Source: Zygnema cylindricum (lineage: Eukaryota > Streptophyta > Zygnematophyceae > Zygnematales > Zygnemataceae). Taken from it: a DNA stretch of 64,000 nucleotides. The notes beneath the pieces were generated by a model. It was not told where the DNA came from. It was given only the letters and a program-made list of their open reading frames with translations, and searched no databases. Positions 44,434-62,242 of this stretch are shown here, in pieces. Where the stretch lies: positions 69,512-133,511 of the forward strand of contig JBBHKE010001017.1 of NCBI GenBank assembly GCA_037447655.1. Reading direction: 5' to 3'. Position 1 is the first letter of the stretch, and every line of letters starts with the position of its first letter. The position numbers and the translations under genes are program-made.

Positions 44434-45030
44434 ATGTGGACCCTTAATAGAATTTGGGGAGCCAACCCTGCTAATAACATCAACTATCCACGTAACGCTC
44501 AGTCTGAACAAGATGAAGAAATGGAAAGGGTCGACGAGGAAATCGCATTTCCGAACGAGGAAGGGAGTGAGGCGGAAGTCGAAACCTCGGTTGACCCGGC
44601 GGCCATTGTGGAAGGGTTTTTTCCGTCCTCGGCCAATTCGAGAGGACGTGTTCCTCACAGGAAAGTTCAACATGTGTCGACTAAGGTAACACGGCTGCGA
44701 GTTATAAACTGGATGTTGAGGGATTGCGAAAATAACGGGGAGAAAGAACTCATTCCAAGGACGTTGAGGAAGTTTCCCGAGCATTTTACCGGAGTCTACA
44801 ATACAAGTAATATGTTGGACCGCCTACTTTCCTTCTCAATGTACATCCTAACTTGTCATTGCCTCGCCATTAGTGCGTGTTTATTTATGTTGTCGGTTGG
44901 TATGCATTGTCTTTTTATATTTTGGTATTACTTTTATCGTGTCCTACGATTTCTTTGTGGGGACAGCGTATTAGCGACAAAGGTTCTTTGTCGCGGTGTA
45001 TGCGACGACATCGTGTCGTCGCTTCAATGA
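44434..45030 (+). CDS. Possible transposase N-terminal exon, unrecognised family
   Basis: A 198-codon open frame. A TATA-like TATATAAATG lies near 44305 and a possible leader-intron acceptor (TTTTTTAG) just before the start. Residues ~15-80 are acidic (EQDEEMERVDEEIAFPNEEG). Residues ~85-130 form a basic, helix-rich block (KVTRLRVINWMLRDCENNGE, then PRTLRKFPEHF) reminiscent of the DNA-binding N-terminal domains of some eukaryotic transposases. After about 44860 it becomes Leu/Cys/Phe-rich and is probably intronic (GTACATCC could be a donor). I do not recognise the family and found no catalytic part. Confidence 0.4.
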   Translation: MWTLNRIWGANPANNINYPRNAQSEQDEEMERVDEEIAFPNEEGSEAEVETSVDPAAIVEGFFPSSANSRGRVPHRKVQHVSTKVTRLRVINWMLRDCENNGEKELIPRTLRKFPEHFTGVYNTSNMLDRLLSFSMYILTCHCLAISACLFMLSVGMHCLFIFWYYFYRVLRFLCGDSVLATKVLCRGVCDDIVSSLQ

Positions 45031-45205
45031 TGGGTTCGACAAATTCATTGAATGTATGAGGACTCCTCGTTTTGTCGAAAGTGCGAATGACGGAAGACAG
45101 TGGTTCGTCGCGGTGTATGCGACGACATCGTGTCGTCGCTTCAATGATGGGTTCGACAAATTCATTGAATGTATGAGGACTCCTCGTTTTGTCGAAAGTG
45201 CTGCA
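44982..45205 (+). repeat. Tandem duplication, ~117-bp unit
   Basis: Two copies of a unit beginning GTCGCGGTGTATGCGACGAC and ending CTCCTCGTTTTGTCGAAAGTG. The unit is full of inverted GTCGTCGC/GCGACGAC and TCGACAAA/TTTGTCGA words. It directly precedes the hairpin minisatellite. Confidence 0.85.
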
Positions 45206-45324
45206 TTGTACCCCTTAAACTAATCAGCGACGAGTATACTTCGTCGCTGGTTCATCATCCACGTAGGAAGTTCATAATTTTTACAGCATTTTCACGTACA
45301 TAGTTAATGATTGCCCTTTCAGCG

Positions 45325-45960
45325 ATGATAACTTCTCGTCGCTGGATAGAGATCCAGCTTTCAAACTGCTTCAACACGATCTTCGACGATGTAGAGACAA
45401 TGTCGTCGTTGGATGGAAACCCCAGCAGCGAAGTTGCTTCTGCATCATCTTCGACAAAGCAGCGGCTATCTTGTCGTTGGATGGAAATCCAGCGACGAAA
45501 CAGTTTCTGCATCATTTTCGACGATGCATTGTCTCGTCGCTGGATGGAAATCTAGCGACGAAACAGTTTGTGCTTCATTTTCGACGATGCACAGAGTGTC
45601 TCGTCGCTGGATGGAAATCCAGATTTGAAACATTTTTTGCATCATCTTCGACGATGCAGAGTGTCTCGTCGCTGGACGAAAATCCAGCTTTGAAACATTT
45701 TTTGCATCATCTTCGACGATGCAGAGTGTCTCGTAGCTGGACGAAAATCCAGCTTTGAAACAGTTTTTTGCATCATCTTCGACAAAGCAGAGATTGTCTT
45801 GTTGCTGGGTGGAAATCCAGCGGCGAAAGTGAATCACCATTATCTCCGACAAAGCAAACATTGCCTCGTCGCTGAATGCAAATCATGGATTCATTGTAGC
45901 GTTGTTTCTCTGTTCGCATGGCTTTACCGCTGCGAGTTTGGTTCGTCGCTGGTCCGTGAA
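45325..45960 (+). repeat. Minisatellite of ~65-bp hairpin units
   Basis: Eight to nine units, each starting TCGTCGCTGGATGGAAATCC. Several continue into the complement of the start (CGTCGCTGGAT, loop GGAA, ATCCAGCGACG), so a unit can form an 11-bp-stem hairpin. The hairpin is followed by a conserved TGCATCATCTTCGACGATGCA, itself an inverted repeat (TGCATC...GATGCA). The later units keep the first arm but have a changed second arm (CCAGCTTTGAAAC). Confidence 0.82.
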
Positions 45961-46764
45961 CCGTCAGTTTTCATATTAGGTGGATATTATTAAAGCTTTG
46001 AACAAGTAAGAAGGTTTTTACCATGGCAAAAATATCAATTTTGACAAGGCTGAAACCATAAAAACTGGATTGAATGGTGAAAGCAAAATATTCCATGTAG
46101 GAAAAGCAAAGTTCAAGTAATATACGCGGTGATAAGAAAGAATAATGCATATTTTCAACGTATACAGATGATACACAAACGAAAAGACACCGAGATTTAA
46201 TATATTCCAATGCGAAAAAGTCATCGGTACAACATGAAAGCAAGTAAAAAAACACATTATTAATAAAAATATATATACTAAGTTGACACTAATAAAATCA
46301 TTGATTAACAACATTGGGAAAAAAAATACAAAATTTGTATATTTCACGATGATATCGTTTTCACAACGTTAAACTAAAACAAAAATATAAGCCTATTAAT
46401 CTACAATATTCAACAAAACTCTATGTTCTAACATAATTCTTAAAGTTTCTACCTCTAGCTCGGAAATCCCCTTAAAAATAATTTAACAATTTGGTAATAT
46501 TACACACACTAACTAATTAGCAACGATCGGTGACGACAAATACAGATCTATGCAAAGCTCCCCAAGGTTTACTCTCGAAACTGTCATCCTGTCCAACACC
46601 TTCAAAATGATGCTGTCTTCTTCCCTACGATCACATGTTGCCGTAGGATGCTCCCCAATACAACGGCCGTCGGATAGAAGTTGATCAAAGATGATAGTTT
46701 TACATACGAAAGAGAGAGGAAGATAACGGATTAGTAGGGGGTATATGGGCTCAACAAATAAAAC

Positions 46765-47012
46765 GTGAAATATGACGGACAGAGAGAGACGGAACAGTGA
46801 GAGGAAGGGAATGAGAGAGAAGATTAGAGAAAGGGAATGGGACAAAATGAGTGAGAGAGAGAGGGGAGAACATAGCGAGGGAGAAAGGTAAGCAAATGAA
46901 GTGGGAAAGAATGTGAGTGTTAGACAATGCAAAAATGAAGAGGTAAAAGGATAAAAAGGGAGAGAGAATGAAACAGGAGGAAGAATAAGAAGGTAGAGGG
47001 AGCGAGAGATAT
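46765..47012 (+). repeat. Purine-rich tract (GAGA/GGGA words)
   Basis: Long run of GAGAGAG and GGGA words on plus. The 182-codon minus-strand frame over it (46513-47061) is mostly a Ser/Leu/Phe by-product of this composition. Confidence 0.7.
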
Positions 47013-48058
47013 GAACAAACACGGTGAAATGCGCACTTACCGAAAAACCCTTCATAAACACTAAAATTTATAGCGACGGTAATGGCGCGATTCCTCTTGT
47101 TGTTTCGGCATATTATTGTGTACCCTAATTCTGTTGTAAACCCTAAAATGAGGTATGGAGTCGATGGATGTCGCGAGACTCAGCGAGGCGGCGGGGAGAC
47201 GATCCGTATCTTGCCGAAAAAATGGCGGCGTCATGTGAAAATGGCTCTGCGAGATTCTGAATTCACCCACCAGAGGACAAAGATGTGGTTGGGATTAGTC
47301 ATAACACAAAATCTATTTTTTGTGTTCTCTCCGCATTTGCCGTTGGTTTGATATCAATTGCCGTTTTCTAGGCGCCGCTTTTCTTCAATCCTAAATTTTG
47401 TAACTTTACTCTAATTTTTTTACAATGTGACGGTAATTTGTTGTCGTTTTGTGAAACATTACCCATTTTAGGGTCATACTTAACTCTAATAAGCGTCTCT
47501 TTGGTTTAAAGGTCTGGTATTACCGTTATGTTTCTTTTTGACCCTGTAATAGTGTAAATATATACACTATTATTTTTGCAATATCTCAAATAGAGTTAAT
47601 ACGGCAACGTATTAGACTTAACTCTAACGCGACGATGAACATGTGTAAGTACGCAACATTACGCTTACGTAACATGGACAGTTTTTTACCATGTGCACAT
47701 GTTATCCGTTCACACTATAACACACAAAAACGAACGTCTGAATGTATGCGAACGTTTATTTTGCAAACTCGACTCAACAATTTTTGTAAGCGCAGCTATG
47801 TATGCGACCGACATAAGATAACCACAAATTCCGTATGGATTCCGGTAAAGAAGTACAATGTTGTACTATCAAACTACTTCCGTACACCACACTATTCATG
47901 CATTCAGTACGGTCATACCATTGACGCTAATTTACAAGTACCGCATTTAATGTCAAAGATAAATTAGATTCAATCATTGTATTTCGTGTATCAATGTCAA
48001 AATTTCGGGGTGCCGATATAGCGTACAATACGCTAATAACGATTCACGGTGTACAGTA

Positions 48059-48610
48059 CACCGTCAATCGCTATTAGAGTAAAGGAATAAATAGCGTAAA
48101 AAGAAAATTAGTGTTATTAACACTAATCGGGAATTTTATTTTTTTGAAAAAAAATATATATACTAATTAATCCCTAACTGTATTTTGGGTTGTCCTGAAT
48201 AATAAATACCCGCCCTTTCGATGTCTACATTAATATGTGTACCCACACAAAATCTGACAATTCGTACGCCGTCACGCTGTTCACACGGTCGACGGACGAA
48301 CATATGAGAACGTGATTTTTTTCGACGAGTTTGTGTCTCTTTCTTCCAGTGCACATTCACATGTGTGCGCAATAATGTTAAGTGTCTTTTTATGCTTTTG
48401 TAATTCAAAAAGTACCATTTCGTACGAAGATACCCTGTCCGTACGCCACCCTATTTCCATCACAGTGTACTTCCACTATTAACGCTAATTGAAAAAAAAA
48501 CCCTAATTATAATAATGGAAAAAATAGAATGATGGACTGTATTTCAGGTTTTTTTTTTTGAAAAAAGGGCACCGTATTAGCGTTATATACTCTAATAGCA
48601 ATTGGCGGTG
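48059..48610. mobile_element. CACCGT-type MITE, ~550-bp subfamily, copy 2
   Basis: Same ends and interior as 41238-41790, flanked by TA. It abuts the large element at 48051 with a 7-bp spacer (TACAGTA). Confidence 0.87.
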
Positions 48611-48617
48611 TACTGTA

Positions 48618-49157
48618 CACCGCGCATCGTTATTAGTGTCACGGTCACTAATTTGGGTTCTTAAAATTTTGATTTTTTTCCAAAAAAAGTATACGTGATT
48701 TTAATTTTTCCTTGACGTTAATTGAGGTTCCGTACAAATTAGCGTACAGAACGAAAGTACATTAATATGTAAATAGTGTGGTGTACGGTTGATGTCAGAC
48801 CGTACATAAATGTACCTTTTTAGTTGAAAATTTTACAAAAAAATGACTTAAATCGGACGCGTTCGCATAGGAATGTGCGCTAAAGAAACGGGATTAGTCT
48901 GACATGTAAATAAGTCTGACATGTACGGATATTTAAATTTCACTACGGTGTACGATTTTTTATATTTTGTACGGATACATATAATAATGTATATAATCGT
49001 ACAGAAAATTTTCCATTTTTGCTGTTCCAAATTAGCGTTAACACTGAAATTAGAATAAACCTTTTTTTTTGTAATTTTCAAATTCTTAATTAGCGTCAAT
49101 GACGGTATATTTACTTACACACTATTTAAACTTTGACACTAATAACGATGCGCGGTG
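48618..49157. mobile_element. CACCGC-ended MITE (540 bp)
   Basis: Ends CACCGCGCATCGTTATTAG...CTAATAACGATGCGCGGTG, flanked by TA. The interior differs from that of its neighbours, so it is a different subfamily with related ends. Separated from the MITEs on both sides by TACTGTA. Confidence 0.85.
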
Positions 49158-49164
49158 TACTGTA

Positions 49165-49715
49165 CACCGTCAATCGCTATTAGAGTATATAATGCCAATT
49201 CGGTGCCCTTTTTTCAAAAAAAAAAACCCGAAATACAATCCATAATTCTATTTTTTCCATTATTCTAATTAGGTTTTTTTTTCAATTAGCGTTAATAAAG
49301 AAAGTACACTGCGATGGAAATAGTATGGCGTACGAACAGGGTATCTCCGTAGGAAATTGTACTTTTTGAATTACAAAGGCATAAAAAGACACTTAACATT
49401 ATTGCGCACACATGTGAATGTGCACTGGAAGAAAGAGACGCAAACTCGTCGACAAAAATCACGTTCTCATATGTTCGTCCGTCGACCGTGTGAACAGCAC
49501 GACGGCGTACGAATTGTCGGATTTTGTACGAATTCACAGATTACTGTAGACATTGAAAGGGCGGGAATTTATTACTCAGGACAACCCAAATTACAGATAG
49601 GGATTAATTAGTATATATATTTTTTTTCAAAAAAATAAAATTCCCGATTAGTGTTAATAACACTAATTTTTTTTTTACGCTATTTATTCCTTTACTCTAA
49701 TAGCGATTGACGGTG
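49165..49715. mobile_element. CACCGT-type MITE, ~550-bp subfamily, copy 3 (inverted)
   Basis: Reverse-orientation copy of 48059-48610, with the same ends and TA flanks. It stops 301 bp before the start codon of the carrier gene, so it may overlap that gene's promoter. Confidence 0.87.
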
Positions 49716-50016
49716 TACTGTAGTTTTCAAGTTCCATTCTTCCTTAGTAGCTTTGCCCTCTTCCTAGCAAGGCAACGCTGTGTAATCGCTTCTATTGTCT
49801 TCTTCCCTCCACCGAAGCCACACTATCTTCTGCCCTAATAATTTCCTTATATTTCCTGCATGGACAGTTTTTTACTCTTCAGCTCATCTATTGTTCAATC
49901 TCTCTGATATTCTGATCTTTTGTGTCACGAAATCATTCAATCTTTTATCCATTTCATGGTTGTGAATTATTCTTCTCAATCCGGATTCTCTCCGCTATTT
50001 TGCAGCGAATCGAATA
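49716..50016 (+). promoter_or_regulatory. Proximal promoter and 5' UTR of carrier gene (inferred)
   Basis: Unique pyrimidine-rich sequence between the last MITE and the start codon. No clear TATA box at a convincing distance. Inferred only from position. Confidence 0.4.
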
Positions 50017-58801
<8,785 letters not shown>

Positions 58802-58844
58802 ATTACAGTGTTTATTGTTTTTTAATTGTTAATCAATCATCCAT

Positions 58845-59030
58845 TTTCTTAACTCTTTCTTACCCCTTTTATCACCCTTTCTTAGCCCTAATTCAGCCCT
58901 TCCTTTGCCCTTTTTAGCCCTTTCTTTAGCCCCTTTTAAGCCCTTTTCTAGCTCTTTTTTTAGCTCTATTTAAGCCCTTTTTTAGCCCTTTTTTTTAGCT
59001 CTATTTAGGCTTTTTTTTAGCCTTGCGGAT
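58845..59030 (+). repeat. AGCCCTTTT repeat downstream of carrier gene
   Basis: About twelve diverged units of TTAGCCCTTTTTT or TTAGCTCTATTT just after the stop codon; probably in the 3' UTR or downstream. Confidence 0.75.
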
Positions 59031-59494
59031 TGCTTTTTAACTGCGATATTGAGAAGATCATCCACATTTGCCAATTTTATGCTCTCAAGGGAAAGAGGAT
59101 TCCAATAAAAAAATGAATAGGGTTTTGCAATTTTCCTAGAAATGGAAGTCTTGGAGAGATGAACTTTTTTTTTTTTTTTTTTTTTAAGGCGGATTACTGG
59201 GCTGTTGTAGAGTTAAAATGTTGTTTCATGAATGATTTTTTGCATAAATGTTCAAATTAGGGTTGCGTTAATTAGGTTAAAGATATGAGACTTTTTTCTA
59301 TGTTGTCCACTGCTTTGTAATTGCGGTACACTGTACCAATCCGACTTAATTGTACTTTTTTGTACTTTTCTTAAAAGTGAAAATTCAAAATTGTATTGAA
59401 TTTGGATGTACATGTTTTGGGTTTTTTTTTACTAGTGTAAACAGAGTATATGGCTGATAGCCTTTAATATCTAGCTTAAACTTCCGTTACAGTA

Positions 59495-59717
59495 GACTGC
59501 GTATCGCTACTAGTGTTGATGTTTTTTTTGCCACTTAAAACATCCTTTCTATGTACACACTTGTCGGATTATGGACCGGACGGTTGCGATTGAAAGGCAA
59601 GATTCTCACCTTTCGATGGGCGGTCTACATGTGAACATCGGACAAATGTGTACGGAAAAAAGTTGTTTTTAAGTGGAAAAAACACTAACACAGTAACACT
59701 AATAGCGATAGACGGTG
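59495..59717. mobile_element. Short CACCGT-type MITE (223 bp)
   Basis: GACTGCGTATCGCTACTAG...CTAATAGCGATAGACGGTG with TA flanks and the usual inner palindrome arms (ACACACTTGTCGGATTATGG, AACATCGGACAAATGTGTAC). Confidence 0.83.
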
Positions 59718-61841
59718 TAACTTGGCGATGAAAGGCTAGTGTACTTTCAGTTCACATCATCGTACTTTCAACCGTACTTATTTGGTTACACGTACCTTCA
59801 ATTCTGCTCTTTCCGCTTTCTTCTCTCAATCTGACAAATTTACTTTTTATCTGTTCACTTCCTTTCTCTTTTCACCGTAGAATTCAGGTTTCCTCAAATT
59901 CAGGTTTCCTCTCCCCTCTTCTTATAATGTCGACAAGTTTGCTGTTTGAGATATCTTAGATAATTCAAAAGTACCAAGTCAAGTTTTTTTATTTCCTAAA
60001 GTTGTGTACCTACTTACAGTTTGACACTCAAAAACAATAATAACATTTTTGTCAATTTTTTTTGTTTTTTTCGTTTGTTTCTCGCATTTGGAACTTTTCA
60101 TTAAAGTACTAAGTTTCTGACATGCAATAAAAACAGACATCCAATATGCTTTTCTGATTTGTTCTTAACTTTTAATATTGTTCTTAACTTTCCTTAAAAA
60201 CCTAAAATAATTAAAATAATGTATGATCATACGGGAAACGAATGGAGGTTCTATCATTGGCAAACATTCGCCGTACCCTAATAGTTAGAACGAATATTCG
60301 TTCTTTTCCATATTCGGCAGTAGGATCATATGTTTTACATGAAAGTTAATAACAATTTTATAAACCAAAAAAAAAAAAACTACCAAAACATACCGTATAC
60401 TTATTCCATTGCATGTCATGAACTTTATTCCTTTTTTCCTTTCCTTTTTTCCGATTTCTACGTATAATTTGTGACTTTTGGAAAAATCGCAAAAAAAACG
60501 TGGAGTACTTTCTGTCCGGTAAACTGAACGGAAAATTTACGGGAAATGTACGGTATTTTAGGGGAAATGTATGGACTTTGACGAAAAGATATGTTGCACT
60601 CCTTAGTACTTTCTGTCCGGTAAACTGAACAGAACTTTTACGAGAAATGTACTAAATTCTATGGAAATGTACGGAATTATACCGAAAATGTACGGACTTT
60701 TACGAAATAATTGAAAATGCTATATATTGTTTCTGTACATTATATGTATCATAAGGTTGTCATACAGTTTTAGTACGCGTACTTTATGAGAGCACTACAA
60801 GCAGGGTTTCCAATTGTTTTCTCACATTAAAGCTATATGTTGAACATTGTTGGCGAAATTTGAATTATTATTATTGTTCCAAATTTTGAAACTACAAACC
60901 AACAACTATAAAAGGATAAAGTTATAGGTCACAAAAGAAGAAGTGAAAATACCTTGTTGATGATAACTATCTTTGACCACTTTGTTAATGAAATAGGTAT
61001 CTATAACGAAAAGATTCCAAAATTGACGCTGTGGATTGTGCTTATAAGGGAGTGACAATTGGTCGATGAAAAGACATGTCCAAAGACGTTTTAATGCTTA
61101 CGCACGTGGTACAGTTTGGTTGTCAGTAAATCTTTTGATGTTTGTTTGAATGCTCTAACATTGTAGGAAATAGTCCATTGTCCAAAAAACAATATTATAA
61201 GTGCTGAAACACAGATTCTATTCAAAAGGAATATGTTGTAGGCATTTTGTGGTACAATCCATACAGTGATAGTGCACCATTTATCCCTTGTTACTGTTGA
61301 TCGTGCTAATTGCTTTTTTTACTTGATAGGTATGGCCAAAAACTTTTGAGTGAACAATATACTCACTTTCCCAGATAAAATTACTACTCTCACTGAGATA
61401 AAATTAGCATTAATATCAAATTCACAAATGTTTTTTTTGCCAATATCATCAGCTTTCTAAGTGCACACTTTGTATGTATAAAGAGAATGTGACGATCCTC
61501 ATTGAGGATATATATAAAGAGTGCACATGTAAATATTGTATTCTGATCATACAAATGAAATTTTTTGAGCTCGACCGAACTTGTGACAAATCTAGAAAGG
61601 ATCCATTAAAAACGACATTTAAAGAAAATTAAAGAAGAGGTAAAACGGGGTAAGGGGGAGAAAGAACATGTGCAAAAAAAAAAAGATAAAAGGGCTACAT
61701 AGTAAAATTACCTCCAATGTCCTAACAGTTTGCCACAAAAGACTAACAAAAAGCCAAAAAAGTCAAAACTATTTTAATACTAATCTTATTTTTTACTACC
61801 ATCAATCTAAAGACCTAACCTTCAATTCTCAAAGATTTTGA
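59718..61841. other. Intergenic region between carrier and TAF4 genes
   Basis: AT-rich, no coding region recognised. It contains the repeat at 60505-60720. It includes the downstream sides of two convergent genes (plus carrier, minus TAF4). Confidence 0.5.
60505..60720 (+). repeat. Two tandem ~102-bp units shared with 24690-24810
   Basis: Each unit starts TACTTTCTGTCCGGTAAACT and continues with GAAATGTACGG and GGACTTT(G/T)ACGA words. The same unit precedes the solo LTR at 24828. Confidence 0.75.
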
Positions 61842-62155
61842 TCGAGGGAGGGAGGGAGAGAGAGAGAGAAAGAGGGAAGTTGGGAGAAAGAGAGACGGAG
61901 AGAAGGAGGCAGGGCGGGAGAAAGGGAGGACGGAGGGAGGGAGGGAGGAAGGGAGGGATGGAGGGAGGAAGGGAGGGATGGAGGGAGGAAGGGAGGGAGA
62001 GAGCGAGGGAAGAAAGGAGAGCGAAAGGGAGGGAGAGAGAGAGAGAGAAAAAGAGGGAGGGTGGGAGAGGAGGGAGCAAGGGAGGGTGGGAGAGGAGGGA
62101 GCGAAGGAGGGTGGGAGAGGAGGGAACGAGGGAGGGTGGGAGGGGAGGGAGTGAG
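61842..62155 (+). repeat. GGGA/GAGA purine tract downstream of TAF4
   Basis: (GGGA)n and (GA)n with longer units such as GGGTGGGAGAGGAGGGAGC repeated three to four times (62060-62150). It lies just past the TAF4 stop codon; on the TAF4 sense strand it is a pyrimidine tract. Confidence 0.9.
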
Positions 62156-62242
62156 TGAACTTCACCGAAATAATAAATTTGTTCCAGGAGATGGAAAATA
62201 CCCGAAAATTCTTCTAAACAAAGAGATAATCCATTCCGTCTC

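Larger units (their letters stand above)
42996..48051. mobile_element. Candidate 5.06-kb DNA element with CACCGT ends
   Basis: The left end CACCGTGAATCGTTATTTG(CGTAT) and right end (ATACG)CTAATAACGATTCACGGTG are inverted repeats differing at one base over about 25, flanked by TA. The same type of end bounds all the short MITEs here. Inside are a possible transposase N-terminal exon (44434-44860), tandem repeats and a hairpin minisatellite. No DDE/D catalytic domain was found, so it may be defective or a composite of nested pieces. TA flanks would fit Tc1/mariner-like elements. Confidence 0.55.

Noticed and set aside
45307-45861. Several overlapping frames on both strands (WMEIQ..., SSLDF... 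repeats), and a CRISPR-like look
   Set aside because: They are translations of a hairpin minisatellite in all frames. Repeat and spacer both vary and the context is a eukaryotic transposon, so neither coding nor CRISPR.
46513-47061. 182-codon minus-strand frame
   Set aside because: Mostly Ser/Leu/Phe from a purine tract on the other strand, with no recognisable domain.
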